From Sphingomonas sp. Leaf34 (lineage in GTDB: Bacteria > Pseudomonadota > Alphaproteobacteria > Sphingomonadales > Sphingomonadaceae), in NCBI RefSeq assembly GCF_001421805.1, contig NZ_LMLC01000005.1:372001-436000 (forward strand): a stretch of 64,000 nucleotides of DNA, written 5' to 3'. The notes beneath the pieces are model-generated. The model did not search any database, was not told the DNA's origin, and was given only the letters and a program-made list of their open reading frames with translations. Below are positions 42,268 to 51,935 of the stretch, piece after piece. How positions within the stretch are numbered: the stretch's first letter is position 1; the number at the start of each line of letters is the position of its first letter. The position numbers and the translations under genes were made by a program.

Positions 42268-43775
42268 TCCCGCTGACCGCACTGGCCGCGATGTCCGCGA
42301 CCGCGCCGGCCGAGCCCCCCGAAGCGGATATCTGCCTGATCGTCGAAGGCGCGTACCCCTATGTGATCGGCGGCGTCTCCGGCTGGCTGCAGGACCTGAT
42401 CACGCACCTGCCCGACATCCGCTTCGCGATCGCCGCGATCAAGCCGGGTGCCGGCACGTTGCCGTTCCGATTGACCCCGCCGCCCAACGTCGTGGCGGTC
42501 GTCGAGATCGGGCTGGCCCCCGCCCCGTCGGTCCCGCGTGCGATCCCCGACCGGATCGCGGTGCCGATCGCCGACGCGCTCGTCGCGTTCCTCGCGACCG
42601 GCGGCGGCGCGCGACTGGCGACGCTGATCGACCTGATCGCCGCGATGCCGCGCGCGCCTGCACCCGGCGATATCCTGTCGCACCCCGCGGTCTTCGCAAG
42701 GCTGCGGCGACATTACGAGGCGATGCTGCCCAAGGCGTCGTTCCACCATTATTTCTGGGCGATGCGGACGTTGCTCGGCGGGCTGCTCGCCGTGCTGACC
42801 GCGCCATTGCCGCGCGCCAAGGCGTATCACACGATCTCGACCGGGTTCGCCGGGCTGCTGGCCGCGCGGGCGGCGCGCGAGACCGGGCGGCCGGCATTCA
42901 TCACCGAGCACGGCATCTACCTGCTCGAACGCCAGATCGAGGTGATGATGGCCGACTGGATCGGCGACCAGGTCGATACCGGACTCGAGCTCGATCGCAG
43001 CGTCCGCGATCTGCGCGACCTGTGGGTGCGCGCCTTCACCAGCTACGCCACCGCCTGCTATGACAGCTGCAACCCGATCGTCGCGCTGTACGGCGAGAAC
43101 GTCGCGGTCCAGCGCCGGCTGGGCGCCGCCGCCGACCGCGTCCGGGTGATCCCCAACGGCATCGATTCGAGCCGGTTCGCGGCGCTGCCCGACCGCCGCG
43201 ATCCGGCCTATCCCCTGGTCGCGCTGCTCGGCCGGGTGGTGCCGATCAAGGACGTGAAGACGTTCATCCGTGCGGCGGCGATCGCCCACGCCGAACGCCC
43301 CGACCTGCGTTTCGTGGTGCTGGGCCCCGAGGACGAGGATCCCGAATATGCCGCGGAATGTGCGCGGCTGGTCGAGAACCTGGCGCTGGGTGCGGTCTTC
43401 CGATTTGCCGGCCGGGTGCGGATCGAAGACTGGATGGCGACGATCGACCTGCTCGTTCTGACCAGCCTGTCGGAAGCGCAACCGCTCGTGATCCTGGAGG
43501 GTGGCGCGTGCGGGATCCCGGTGGTCGCGCCCGATGTCGGCAGCTGCCGCGAAATGATCGAGGGCCGCGGCGGTGCGGATTCGGGGCATGGCGGAATCGT
43601 CACGCCGCTGGTCAATCCGGCGGCGACCGCGGCGGGAATCCTGGCGATCGCCGGCGATCCCGCGCTGCGCCGGACGATGGGCGAGACGATGCGCGAGCGC
43701 GTGCGACGCGATTACGACCACGACACGATCATCGGCGCCTATGCGGCGTTATATGGGTCGCTGATGGAGGCGTAG
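42264..43775 (+). CDS. pelF: Pel glycosyltransferase PelF
   Basis: Cytosolic GT4-type glycosyltransferase that polymerises the Pel chain from a UDP-sugar. At 503 residues it is close to Pseudomonas PelF. The DUF3492-type N-terminus reads ADICLIVEGAYPYVIGGVSG, WLQDLI. The C-terminal Rossmann domain includes VIPNGIDSSRF, VALLGRVVPIKDVKTFIRAA and the EX7E motif in LSEAQPLVILEGGACGIPVV. The ATG overlaps the pelE stop. It is the most secure member of this Pel-like operon together with pelG. Confidence 0.94.
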   Translation: MIPLTALAAMSATAPAEPPEADICLIVEGAYPYVIGGVSGWLQDLITHLPDIRFAIAAIKPGAGTLPFRLTPPPNVVAVVEIGLAPAPSVPRAIPDRIAVPIADALVAFLATGGGARLATLIDLIAAMPRAPAPGDILSHPAVFARLRRHYEAMLPKASFHHYFWAMRTLLGGLLAVLTAPLPRAKAYHTISTGFAGLLAARAARETGRPAFITEHGIYLLERQIEVMMADWIGDQVDTGLELDRSVRDLRDLWVRAFTSYATACYDSCNPIVALYGENVAVQRRLGAAADRVRVIPNGIDSSRFAALPDRRDPAYPLVALLGRVVPIKDVKTFIRAAAIAHAERPDLRFVVLGPEDEDPEYAAECARLVENLALGAVFRFAGRVRIEDWMATIDLLVLTSLSEAQPLVILEGGACGIPVVAPDVGSCREMIEGRGGADSGHGGIVTPLVNPAATAAGILAIAGDPALRRTMGETMRERVRRDYDHDTIIGAYAALYGSLMEA

Positions 43776-43781
43776 ACCGAC

Positions 43782-44309
43782 ATGACGCTCGACGATCTCG
43801 GCCCGCGAATCTGCATCATGGGGCCGTCGAACAGTGGCAAGTCGACGCTGGCGGTGGCGATCGCGCGGGCACGCGGGTTGCCACCGGTTCATCTCGATCA
43901 GCTGCACCATCACCCGAACACCGACTGGTTGCCGCGCCCCCACGCGGCGTTCGTCGCGTTGCACGATCACGCCATCACCGACGCCCGCTGGGTCATGGAC
44001 GGCAATTATTCGCGATGCCTGCCGCAGCGTCTCGCGCGCGCGACCGGCGTGATACTGCTCGAATCACCGACCACGACACGCCTCGTGCGCTATTTCCGGC
44101 GATCCTGGTTCGAGCGAGCGCGACACGGTGCGCTCGATGGCGGCAGCGACCGCGTCACATGGGCCATGATCCGGCACATCGTCGTCACCACGCCCGGCAG
44201 TCGCAAGCGCGATGCGACGCTGTGCAAGCAGATCGGCCTGCCTAAACTCACGCTGTCGACAAGCCGCGACCTGGCGCACTTCTACCGCGCCGAGGGGCTC
44301 GAACGCTAG
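43782..44309 (+). CDS. P-loop kinase-like ATPase
   Basis: A 175-residue protein six bases after pelF. It has a Walker A loop (GPSNSGKSTLA, about residues 14-24), then HLDQLHHHPNTDW and WVMDGNYSRCLPQRL, the pattern of small adenylate-kinase/FlaR-like ATPases. The middle has the LLESPTTTRLVRYFRRSW lid-like stretch. Such genes are usually uncharacterised. Its short distance to pelF suggests cotranscription, but no known Pel system needs it. Confidence 0.75.
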   Translation: MTLDDLGPRICIMGPSNSGKSTLAVAIARARGLPPVHLDQLHHHPNTDWLPRPHAAFVALHDHAITDARWVMDGNYSRCLPQRLARATGVILLESPTTTRLVRYFRRSWFERARHGALDGGSDRVTWAMIRHIVVTTPGSRKRDATLCKQIGLPKLTLSTSRDLAHFYRAEGLER

Positions 44310-44383
44310 CGCGACGCGCCGCTGGCGTTGCGTCTCCTGCCCCCGGCGTCGAAGGACGGATCGGGGGCGACGCGAGTCCCTGT

Positions 44384-45985
44384 CTAAGCGCCGCCGGTGA
44401 CGACCGCGTCGCTCAGGTCGGCGATCGCCGGGCTCGCGAGTACCGGGACTGGCGTGATCGGCAGCGTCGTGCCGAGCGGGCCGGGCAGGACCTGGACGAT
44501 CGCAGGGCGGATCCGCGCGTCGGTGGCGGGGGCGACGACCGGCGCGGCGCGTGCATGCGTACTCGGCAATTGCGCGCGATCGATCGGCGCGAGGATCGGG
44601 TCGAACGGGCCGAACGTCTGCGCGCGCACGCGCCGCGTGTTGCGCGCGGGATCATAGGCCGGGACGCCTTGGTCGATCGCCGCCGCCTGGAGCCGCCCTA
44701 ACGTCGTGAGCAGGCGCGCCTCCGCGGCGTAGGCGCCGTATGTCGCGTTGACGAAGACGATTTGCGCGGTGAGCAGCCGCTGTTCCGAATCGAGCACCTC
44801 GAAATTCGACCGAAACCCTTCCGCAAAGCCGCGCTGGACTCCGGTCAGCGCCGATTCCGCCGCCTCGGTCGCCAGTTGCCCCGCGGTCATCTGCTCGCCG
44901 CCAGCGACAGCCTGGTTCCAGGCGTTCTGCGCATTGGCGAGCGCGGCGCGACGCGCGGTCTCCACCTCGAAGCCGAGCTGCTGGCGTTCGGCGACCGCCG
45001 CGCGGACGCGCGATCCGATCACGCCGCCGCTCAGCAGCGGCATCGTCAACGTGACCGCGCCGCTCGCCTGCGCGCCCAGATCGCGCAACTGATAGGTATA
45101 GGGACTGGCATAGCCATAGCTGCCAGACAACGCGACGATCGGCGCGCGTTCGGCGCGTTGCGCAGCGATCCGCGCATCGCCAGCCTTGGTCGCGAGGATT
45201 GCCTGCCACAGGCTCGGGCTCTCCTTCTCGACGATCGCGAACGCGGCATCGAGCGAATTGGGCAGCCCCGGCAATGTCGGCGGCGCGAGTAGGATACCCG
45301 GATTGCGCCCGACCACCGCGGCGAACCGGCCGCGGCTCGCCTGCAGATTAACCGTCGCCTGCGCAAGCTGCGCGCGGATGATCTCGCGCTGCGCCTGCGC
45401 CTGCGCGATATCGGTACGCGTCAGGTCGCCGCCGCGTTCGCGCGCGATCGCCTGCGTCACCTGCCGCCCATAGGAGTCGAGCGAGCGTTGCTGGATCGCC
45501 ACCAGCGCCTGGTCGCGGCGTACCGACACGAAGGCGTCGACGACCTCGTACAGGATCGCGTTCTCCGCCTCGCGCAGCCGTTCGCGCCCCGCCAGCACGC
45601 CCGCCTCGGCCGCCGAAACCTGCGCCGCGGTCCGTCCGCCGTTGAGCAGGATCTGCGACGCGGTGAGCGTGGCGCCCATGGTCCGCCCACGCGCCACCGC
45701 GAAATCGCCGAGTAGGCCGCGCTGGTCCTGCGACTGGTATTGCAGCGTCATGTTAACGCCCGCAGTCAGCCGGTAGGCCGCGCCGGCCTGGACGATCTGT
45801 TCGTCGAGCGCGCGGAGTTGCGCCCGCTGCCCCTCCAGCGACGGATTGGTGCGATAGGCGTCGGCGATCGCCTGACCGAGCGTCTCGGGCGCCGCGACCT
45901 GCGTCCCGACGACCCTCTGCGCGACCGCCGGCGCTGCGGGGAGCAGGAGCAGCGCCCCGGCGAGGCGGATCGTATCAGCGTTCAT
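44384..45985 (-). CDS. TolC family outer-membrane protein of a type I secretion system
   Basis: A 533-residue exported outer-membrane channel. The signal peptide ends near ...PAAPAVAQ. Two TolC repeats are visible, with the typical helical segments (ETLGQAIADAYRTNPSLEGQ, RAQL; DLTRTDIAQAQAQREIIRAQ) and the second-half counterpart (GVQRGFAEGFRSNFEVLDSE, QRLLTAQIVFVNATY). A low-complexity C-terminal tail follows. It overlaps the upstream HlyD gene by 11 bases. With the ABC and HlyD genes it forms a complete type I exporter. Confidence 0.92.
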   Translation of the reverse strand: MNADTIRLAGALLLLPAAPAVAQRVVGTQVAAPETLGQAIADAYRTNPSLEGQRAQLRALDEQIVQAGAAYRLTAGVNMTLQYQSQDQRGLLGDFAVARGRTMGATLTASQILLNGGRTAAQVSAAEAGVLAGRERLREAENAILYEVVDAFVSVRRDQALVAIQQRSLDSYGRQVTQAIARERGGDLTRTDIAQAQAQREIIRAQLAQATVNLQASRGRFAAVVGRNPGILLAPPTLPGLPNSLDAAFAIVEKESPSLWQAILATKAGDARIAAQRAERAPIVALSGSYGYASPYTYQLRDLGAQASGAVTLTMPLLSGGVIGSRVRAAVAERQQLGFEVETARRAALANAQNAWNQAVAGGEQMTAGQLATEAAESALTGVQRGFAEGFRSNFEVLDSEQRLLTAQIVFVNATYGAYAAEARLLTTLGRLQAAAIDQGVPAYDPARNTRRVRAQTFGPFDPILAPIDRAQLPSTHARAAPVVAPATDARIRPAIVQVLPGPLGTTLPITPVPVLASPAIADLSDAVVTGGA

Positions 45986-47348
45986 GGAGCGACCTGGAAA
46001 AGGCTTCGGTCAGCGGATCGAGCAGATAGTCGAGCGCGGTGCGCGAGCGGAGCTTGACCAGCACGGTGACGGGGACGCCCGCGCGGATGCCCGTATCGCG
46101 TCCGCGAACCGCCTCGATCTTGGCGATCTGGTCGCGCGGCACGGTGATCTCGGCGCTGAAATAGCTGCGACCGGTCTGCTCGTCGCGCAGCGAATCCGCA
46201 GATACCGTCTCGACCGTGCCGAGCAGGATCGGCAGGTCGCGTTCGTGCAGCGACAGGAACTTCACCTCCGCCTCACGCCCCGCGAACACGCCGTCGATAT
46301 CGCCCGGCGAGAAGTTCGCCCGCACCACCAGCGGCGCCGCATCGGGGACGATGTCGAGGATCGCCTGCCCCGGCTGGATCACACCGCCGACCGAGAACAC
46401 GCGCAGGCCGACGACGCGCCCGGTCACCGGCGCGCGGATGATCGTGCGTGCGAGTTGCTCGCGCGCGGCGGCGAGTTTGGGCATGACCTCGTTCAGCTGG
46501 AACTGCGTGTCGCGCAGCAGCGTGGCGCTGTCCTCGACATATTTGCGGCGGGTCTGGACGCCTTCGGCGCGCGTCTGGCCGATCTGTTCGCGCGCCGCGG
46601 CCGAACGCGAGACATAGTCGGCGTCGGTGCCTTCGAGCTGCTGGATCGATCGTTCGATCGCGCGCACGGTGTTACGCGAGACATAGCCTTCGTCGGCCAG
46701 CGCCCGCGTGCTCTCGAGCTGCTGGCGGAGCGACGCGCGCTGGCGAGCGGTCGCCTGTGCCTGTGCGTTGAAGCCGGTCGTCTGCTGCGCGACGGTCGCC
46801 GCCTGCTGGCGCAGCACCGCGCCGTTCGCCGCGAGCGCCGCCGAGCGCGCGGTGCGCTGGGCGACCTGAAGCGACTTGGCGCGGTCGACGAGGCGCCGGT
46901 CGTCGCCTTGCGCGGCCGCGAACTCGGCGGGCCAGACGATCGCGCCGCCGCGGACGTCCGCCTCCAGCCGTGCGCGCTGCGCCTGCAGGTCGATGACGCT
47001 GGCGGCCAATGCGCGCTCGCTCGCGGTGACTTCCGCGCCTTCGAGCCGGAACAGGACGTCGCCGGCGCGGACGTGCTGACCATCGCGCGCGGCCATCGCC
47101 GCGACGATCCCCCCCTCGCGGTGCTGGACCGTCTGGCGGTTGCCCGCGACGACCACCTGCCCCTCGCCCGCCGCCGCCGCATCGAGCCGCGCGAACGCCG
47201 CCCAGCCCAACCCGACGACGAAGAACAGGATCGCGACGAGCCCGCCGACCAGGATCGCATGACGCGGCGAGTCGTCGAGGCGGAGACGCTCGGCGAGGCT
47301 CGCACCGCCCGCGGCCGAAACCGGGCTGGCCAGGTCGGCGGGGATCAT
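45975..47348 (-). CDS. HlyD family type I secretion adaptor
   Basis: A 457-residue membrane fusion protein linking the ABC exporter to TolC. It has a cytoplasmic N-terminus and one membrane helix at about 33-55 (AILVGGLVAILFFVVGLGWA). Lipoyl-type halves flank a long coiled coil (about 130-300), and the beta-barrel carries the HlyD signature near GRVVGLRVFSVGGVIQPGQA. The C-terminus reads ...VPVTVLVKLRSRTALDYLLD, as in PrtE/AprE adaptors. ATGA overlap with the ABC gene. Confidence 0.94.
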   Translation of the reverse strand: MIPADLASPVSAAGGASLAERLRLDDSPRHAILVGGLVAILFFVVGLGWAAFARLDAAAAGEGQVVVAGNRQTVQHREGGIVAAMAARDGQHVRAGDVLFRLEGAEVTASERALAASVIDLQAQRARLEADVRGGAIVWPAEFAAAQGDDRRLVDRAKSLQVAQRTARSAALAANGAVLRQQAATVAQQTTGFNAQAQATARQRASLRQQLESTRALADEGYVSRNTVRAIERSIQQLEGTDADYVSRSAAAREQIGQTRAEGVQTRRKYVEDSATLLRDTQFQLNEVMPKLAAAREQLARTIIRAPVTGRVVGLRVFSVGGVIQPGQAILDIVPDAAPLVVRANFSPGDIDGVFAGREAEVKFLSLHERDLPILLGTVETVSADSLRDEQTGRSYFSAEITVPRDQIAKIEAVRGRDTGIRAGVPVTVLVKLRSRTALDYLLDPLTEAFSRSLHER

Positions 47349-49090
47349 CGCGGCCCTCCCGCAGCGGCGACCTGGGGCCTGACGACCTTGGTCCGTTCGT
47401 CGAACATCTGGATCGTGCCACCGCGCAACACCATGATCTTGTCGACCGCCTGCAGCAGCCCGGTGCGGTGTGTCGAGACGATCACGGTCGCCCCCCGCTG
47501 GCGCAGTGCGGCGAGCGTCCTGACCAGCCGCGCCTCGCCGTCGCTGTCGAGATGCGCATTCGGCTCGTCGAGGAACAGGATCGTCGGCGCCCCGAACATC
47601 GCACGCGCCAGCGCGACCGACTGGTTCTGCCCCGCCGACAGCCCCGATCCGTCCGCCATGCTCAGCATCGTCGCATAGCCATTGGGCAGGCCGAGGATCA
47701 CCTCGTGTGCGCCCGCCGCCTGCGCCGCCTCGACCACCGCGGCATCGAGCTGCTCGCTCTCGCCCGCGATGACCGACTGGAAGCGCGAGATATTGGTGTG
47801 CACCGAGGTCGGGAACAGCGACGGTGACTGCGGCATGTAGCCGACGTGACGCCCGAGCTGTTCGCGGTTCCAGTCGGACAGGCTTGCGCCGTCGATCCGG
47901 ACCTCGCCGGTATCGGGCGACAGCGCCCCAGACAGCACGCGCAACAGCGTCGACTTGCCGGCCCCGCTCGGGCCGACCAGCGCGATGATCTCGCCGGGTG
48001 CGACCGCAAAATTAATGTCCGACAGCAACGCACGATCGCTGCCCTCGGCGCGGACGGTGACGCCGCGCACCTCGATCCGGCCGACCGGCGCGGGCAGCGT
48101 GGTGGCGTCGATCGACGGCCCCGGCAGCGCACAGAACGCGTCGAGATCGCGGTAGGCGTTGCGCGCGGCGGCAAGCGGCTTCATCGCGCCGAGGATCTGC
48201 TCGACCGGCTGCAGCGCCCGCCCGAGCAACAGCGACGCGGCGAAGATCGCACCGCCCGAAATATCCTGCCTGATCGCCAGTAGCGCGCCGAGCGCCAGCG
48301 CGAGCGATTGCAGCAACAGGCGGAGGAATTTGGTGATCGCGAGGAATTGCCCCGCGGTGCCGGCAAGCGCGGACTGGCGGCGGACCAGCTCGGCGCGCTC
48401 GAGCAGATGGCGGGTGATGAGCGCGTTGCGCATCCCCATCACGCGCGCCACCTCCGACCCGTGGATCGACACATCCTGTTCGCGCGTCGCCAGCACCGCG
48501 CGCGCATGCGTGTCGCGCGCGGCATGCGCGGTCACGCGGTCGCTGAGGATCGCGATCCCGCCGAGCAACAGCGCGCTGACCAGCGCCAGCACGCCGATCC
48601 ACGGGTGGAGCAGGAACGCGATGCCGATATAGATCGGTGCCCAGGGCGCATCGAACAGCGCGACGATCGTCGGCCCGGTCAGCGTGCCGCGCACCGTGTC
48701 GAAATCGCGCATCGCCTGGCTGCGCTGACCGATCGTCGCGCCATCGGTGCCCAGAATCCGCAGCAGGATCCCGGGCGCGGCCTGACGTTCGAGCCGCATG
48801 CTCGCGCGCAACAACAGGCGCATGCGGACGGCGTCGAGGATCGCGAACACGATCAGCGACACGACGAGGATGAGCGTGAGCAACAGCAGCGTCGCGCCGC
48901 CGCGCGTCGGCACCACGCGGTCGTACACCTGCAGCATGAAGATCGACGGGACGAGGTACAGGATATTGACCAGCCCCGAGAACGCCGCCGCGAAGACGAG
49001 ATGCCGCCGACACCCGCGGACGGCCGCGGCAAGTACGTTGCCGGCGCCGGCGGGATAAGGCGTGGGTCGAGGGGGGGCGGACGTCGGCAT
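47345..49090 (-). CDS. Type I secretion ABC permease/ATPase (PrtD-like)
   Basis: A 581-residue exporter with fused membrane and ATPase domains. Six helices occupy about residues 25-310. The nucleotide-binding domain has Walker A (GPSGAGKSTLLR, near 375), an ABC signature of the LSAGQ form and Walker B (ILFLDEPNAHLD). No N-terminal peptidase-like domain is present, which is typical of the PrtD/AprD group that exports RTX proteins without leader cleavage. The most likely substrate in the window is the RTX deacetylase at 31572. It diverges from clpB. Confidence 0.93.
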   Translation of the reverse strand: MPTSAPPRPTPYPAGAGNVLAAAVRGCRRHLVFAAAFSGLVNILYLVPSIFMLQVYDRVVPTRGGATLLLLTLILVVSLIVFAILDAVRMRLLLRASMRLERQAAPGILLRILGTDGATIGQRSQAMRDFDTVRGTLTGPTIVALFDAPWAPIYIGIAFLLHPWIGVLALVSALLLGGIAILSDRVTAHAARDTHARAVLATREQDVSIHGSEVARVMGMRNALITRHLLERAELVRRQSALAGTAGQFLAITKFLRLLLQSLALALGALLAIRQDISGGAIFAASLLLGRALQPVEQILGAMKPLAAARNAYRDLDAFCALPGPSIDATTLPAPVGRIEVRGVTVRAEGSDRALLSDINFAVAPGEIIALVGPSGAGKSTLLRVLSGALSPDTGEVRIDGASLSDWNREQLGRHVGYMPQSPSLFPTSVHTNISRFQSVIAGESEQLDAAVVEAAQAAGAHEVILGLPNGYATMLSMADGSGLSAGQNQSVALARAMFGAPTILFLDEPNAHLDSDGEARLVRTLAALRQRGATVIVSTHRTGLLQAVDKIMVLRGGTIQMFDERTKVVRPQVAAAGGPR

Positions 49091-49211
49091 TGGATCCGCT
49101 CTAGCCGCGAAGTTTAAACGAACGGTTTCGGCCTCCCGGGTCTTTGTCCGTACCGGCCCCGGCTTTGTAAATCGCGCTTAGCCATGCTGGGCCCGCTTCG
49201 GCAACCCGCCT

Positions 49212-49240
49212 CTTGTGTTGCCCAAATGCAACACCATCTT
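49212..49240 (+). promoter_or_regulatory. RpoH (sigma-32) type heat-shock promoter of clpB
   Basis: CTTGTG (49212-49217), 14 bases, then CACCATCTT (49232-49240), against the consensus CTTGAA-N13/14-CCCCATNTA. It is located 37 bases before the clpB ATG. Confidence 0.65.
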
Positions 49241-49277
49241 TCACCCAGATACCGAACCAATCCCACAGGAATTCGTC

Positions 49278-51857
49278 ATGAACATCGACAAATTCACCGA
49301 CCGCGCGAAAGGCTTCCTGCAATCCGCGCAGACCGTCGCGATCCGCATGAACCATCAGCGGATCGCGCCCGAGCATCTGCTGAAGGCGCTGCTCGAGGAC
49401 GAGCAGGGCATGGCCGCCGGGTTGATCAAGGCGGCGGGCGGCGACGCGAAGCGCGCGACCTCCGAAACCGATCTCGCGCTCGCCAAGATCCCCGCGGTGT
49501 CGGGCTCGGGCGCGCAGACCACGCCGGGCATCGACAACGACGCGGTGCGCGTGCTCGACCAGGCCGAACAGATCGCGACCAAGGCGGGCGACAGCTTCGT
49601 CACCGTCGAGCGCCTGCTCGTCGCGCTCGCATTGTCGCTCAACACCGCCGCAGGCAAGGCGTTGCAGGCGGGCGGCGTCACGCCCGAGGGTCTCAACACC
49701 GCGATCAACAGCGTCCGCCAGGGCCGCACCGCGGACACCGCTGGCGCCGAGGACCGCTATGATGCGCTCAAGAAATTCGCGCGCGACCTGACCCAGGCGG
49801 CGCGCGACGGCAAGCTCGACCCCGTGATCGGCCGCGACGAGGAGATCCGCCGCACGATCCAGATCCTCGCGCGCCGCACCAAGAACAACCCCGCGCTGAT
49901 CGGCGAACCCGGCGTCGGCAAGACCGCGATCGCCGAAGGCCTCGCATTGCGGATCGCCAATGGCGACGTGCCCGATACGCTCAAGGACCGCCGTCTCATG
50001 TCGCTCGACATGGGGTCGCTCATCGCGGGCGCGAAATATCGCGGCGAGTTCGAGGAACGGCTCAAGGGGGTGCTCGACGAGGTGAAGGCCGCAGAGGGCG
50101 ACGTCATCCTGTTCATCGACGAGATGCATCAGCTGATCGGCGCGGGTAAATCCGAGGGCGCGATGGACGCGGGCAACCTGCTGAAACCCGCACTCGCGCG
50201 CGGCGAGCTCCACTGCGTCGGCGCGACGACGCTCGACGAATATCGCAAATATGTCGAGAAGGACCCCGCGCTCCAGCGGCGGTTCCAGCCGGTGATGGTC
50301 GGCGAACCGACCGTCGAGGATACGATCTCGATCCTGCGCGGGCTGAAGGAGAAATACGAGCTCCACCACGGCGTGCGGATCACCGACGGCGCGATCGTCG
50401 CCGCCTCGACGCTGTCGAACCGCTACATCACCGACCGCTTCCTCCCCGACAAGGCGATCGACCTGATGGACGAGGCCGCGAGCCGGATCCGCATGGAGGT
50501 CGAATCAAAGCCCGAGGCGATCGAAAATCTCGACCGGCGGATCATCCAGCTCAAGATCGAGCGCGAGGCGTTGAAGCGCGAGACCGACGATGCGTCGGTC
50601 GACCGGCTCGACACGCTGGAGGGCGATCTCGTCAATCTCGAGGAGCAGTCCGCCGAGCTGACGACACGCTGGAAGGGTGAAAAGGACAAGATCAACGCCG
50701 AGGCACGGCTCAAGGAACAGCTCGATGCCGCGCGGCTCGAACTCGACCAGGCGCAACGCTCGGGCGATCTCGCAAAGGCAGGCGAGCTGTCCTACGGCAC
50801 GATCCCCGGCCTGCAACGCCAGCTCGACGAGGCCGCCGGCGCGACCAAGGGCGCGATGCTGCGCGAGGAAGTCACTGCCGACGACATCGCCGGCGTCGTC
50901 AGCCGCTGGACCGGCATCCCGGTCGAGCGGATGCTCCAGGGCGAGCGCGACAAGCTGCTCGCGATGGAGGCGACGATCGGCAAGCGCGTGATCGGCCAGG
51001 CGCATGCGGTGAAGGCGGTCTCGACCGCGGTTCGCCGCGCGCGCGCGGGGTTGCAGGATCCGAACCGGCCGCTCGGCTCGTTCCTGTTCCTCGGGCCGAC
51101 CGGCGTCGGCAAGACCGAGCTGACCAAGGCGCTCGCCGAATTCCTCTTCGACGATCCGTCGGCGATGGTCCGCATCGACATGAGCGAGTTCATGGAGAAG
51201 CACGCGGTCGCCCGGCTGATCGGCGCCCCCCCCGGCTATGTCGGATACGAGGAAGGCGGCGTGCTGACCGAGGCGGTCCGCCGGCGGCCCTATCAGGTCA
51301 TCTTGTTCGACGAGGTCGAGAAGGCGCATGGCGACGTGTTCAACGTGCTGTTGCAGGTGCTCGACGACGGCCGCCTGACCGACGGCCAGGGGCGGACGGT
51401 GGATTTCAGCAACACGCTGATCATCCTGACGAGCAACCTTGGCAGCCAGTATCTCGCCAACATGGCGGAAGGCGACGACGTGTCGTCGGTAGAGCCGCAG
51501 GTGATGGAGATCGTCCGGTCGCACTTCCGGCCGGAGTTCCTCAACCGGCTCGACGAGGTGATCCTGTTCCACCGCCTCGGCCAGTCGCACATGGCACCGA
51601 TCGTCGACATCCAGGTATCCCGCGTCGACAAGCTGCTGGCGGACCGCAAGATCGTTCTCGACCTGAGCGATGCCGCGCGCGCGTGGCTTGGCCGGGTGGG
51701 CTATGATCCGGTGTACGGCGCACGGCCGTTGAAGCGGGCGGTCCAGCGCTATCTGCAGGATCCGCTCGCCGACATGATCCTGCGCGGCGAGGTGAAGGAC
51801 GGGTCGACCGTCAAGGTCGACGAAGGCGACGGCAAGCTGGAGCTTCACGTCGCCTGA
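49278..51857 (+). CDS. clpB: Disaggregase chaperone ClpB
   Basis: Hsp100 ATPase that rescues aggregated proteins with DnaK. The start at 49278 has AGGA seven bases upstream and the normal N-terminus [13 protein letters not shown]; the frame is open upstream but unlike the family. The 859 residues hold the Clp N domain (1-150), the first AAA module ([20 protein letters not shown], near 210), the middle coiled coil (about 405-530), and the second AAA module ([20 protein letters not shown] near 610, with [11 protein letters not shown]). Length is standard. Confidence 0.98.
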   Translation: MNIDKFTDRAKGFLQSAQTVAIRMNHQRIAPEHLLKALLEDEQGMAAGLIKAAGGDAKRATSETDLALAKIPAVSGSGAQTTPGIDNDAVRVLDQAEQIATKAGDSFVTVERLLVALALSLNTAAGKALQAGGVTPEGLNTAINSVRQGRTADTAGAEDRYDALKKFARDLTQAARDGKLDPVIGRDEEIRRTIQILARRTKNNPALIGEPGVGKTAIAEGLALRIANGDVPDTLKDRRLMSLDMGSLIAGAKYRGEFEERLKGVLDEVKAAEGDVILFIDEMHQLIGAGKSEGAMDAGNLLKPALARGELHCVGATTLDEYRKYVEKDPALQRRFQPVMVGEPTVEDTISILRGLKEKYELHHGVRITDGAIVAASTLSNRYITDRFLPDKAIDLMDEAASRIRMEVESKPEAIENLDRRIIQLKIEREALKRETDDASVDRLDTLEGDLVNLEEQSAELTTRWKGEKDKINAEARLKEQLDAARLELDQAQRSGDLAKAGELSYGTIPGLQRQLDEAAGATKGAMLREEVTADDIAGVVSRWTGIPVERMLQGERDKLLAMEATIGKRVIGQAHAVKAVSTAVRRARAGLQDPNRPLGSFLFLGPTGVGKTELTKALAEFLFDDPSAMVRIDMSEFMEKHAVARLIGAPPGYVGYEEGGVLTEAVRRRPYQVILFDEVEKAHGDVFNVLLQVLDDGRLTDGQGRTVDFSNTLIILTSNLGSQYLANMAEGDDVSSVEPQVMEIVRSHFRPEFLNRLDEVILFHRLGQSHMAPIVDIQVSRVDKLLADRKIVLDLSDAARAWLGRVGYDPVYGARPLKRAVQRYLQDPLADMILRGEVKDGSTVKVDEGDGKLELHVA

Positions 51858-51877
51858 TCCGCCGATCGTCGAATGAT

Positions 51878-51913
51878 AAAAAAAGGGGCGGCGGATCGAT
51901 GATCCGCCACCCC
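51878..51913 (-). terminator. Rho-independent terminator for the large TonB receptor gene
   Basis: Read on the minus strand: GGGGTGGCGGATC, a three-base loop, GATCCGCCGCCCC, then seven T residues. It lies 22 bases after the stop of the receptor gene and also separates it from clpB. Confidence 0.88.
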
Positions 51914-51935
51914 GATTTCTGTCCCGAAGGATCGC

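Noticed and set aside
44340..44375. GCCCCCG/CGGGGGC stem between the P-loop gene and the TolC gene as terminator
   Set aside because: Long 16-base loop and no T-run on either side; not convincing.
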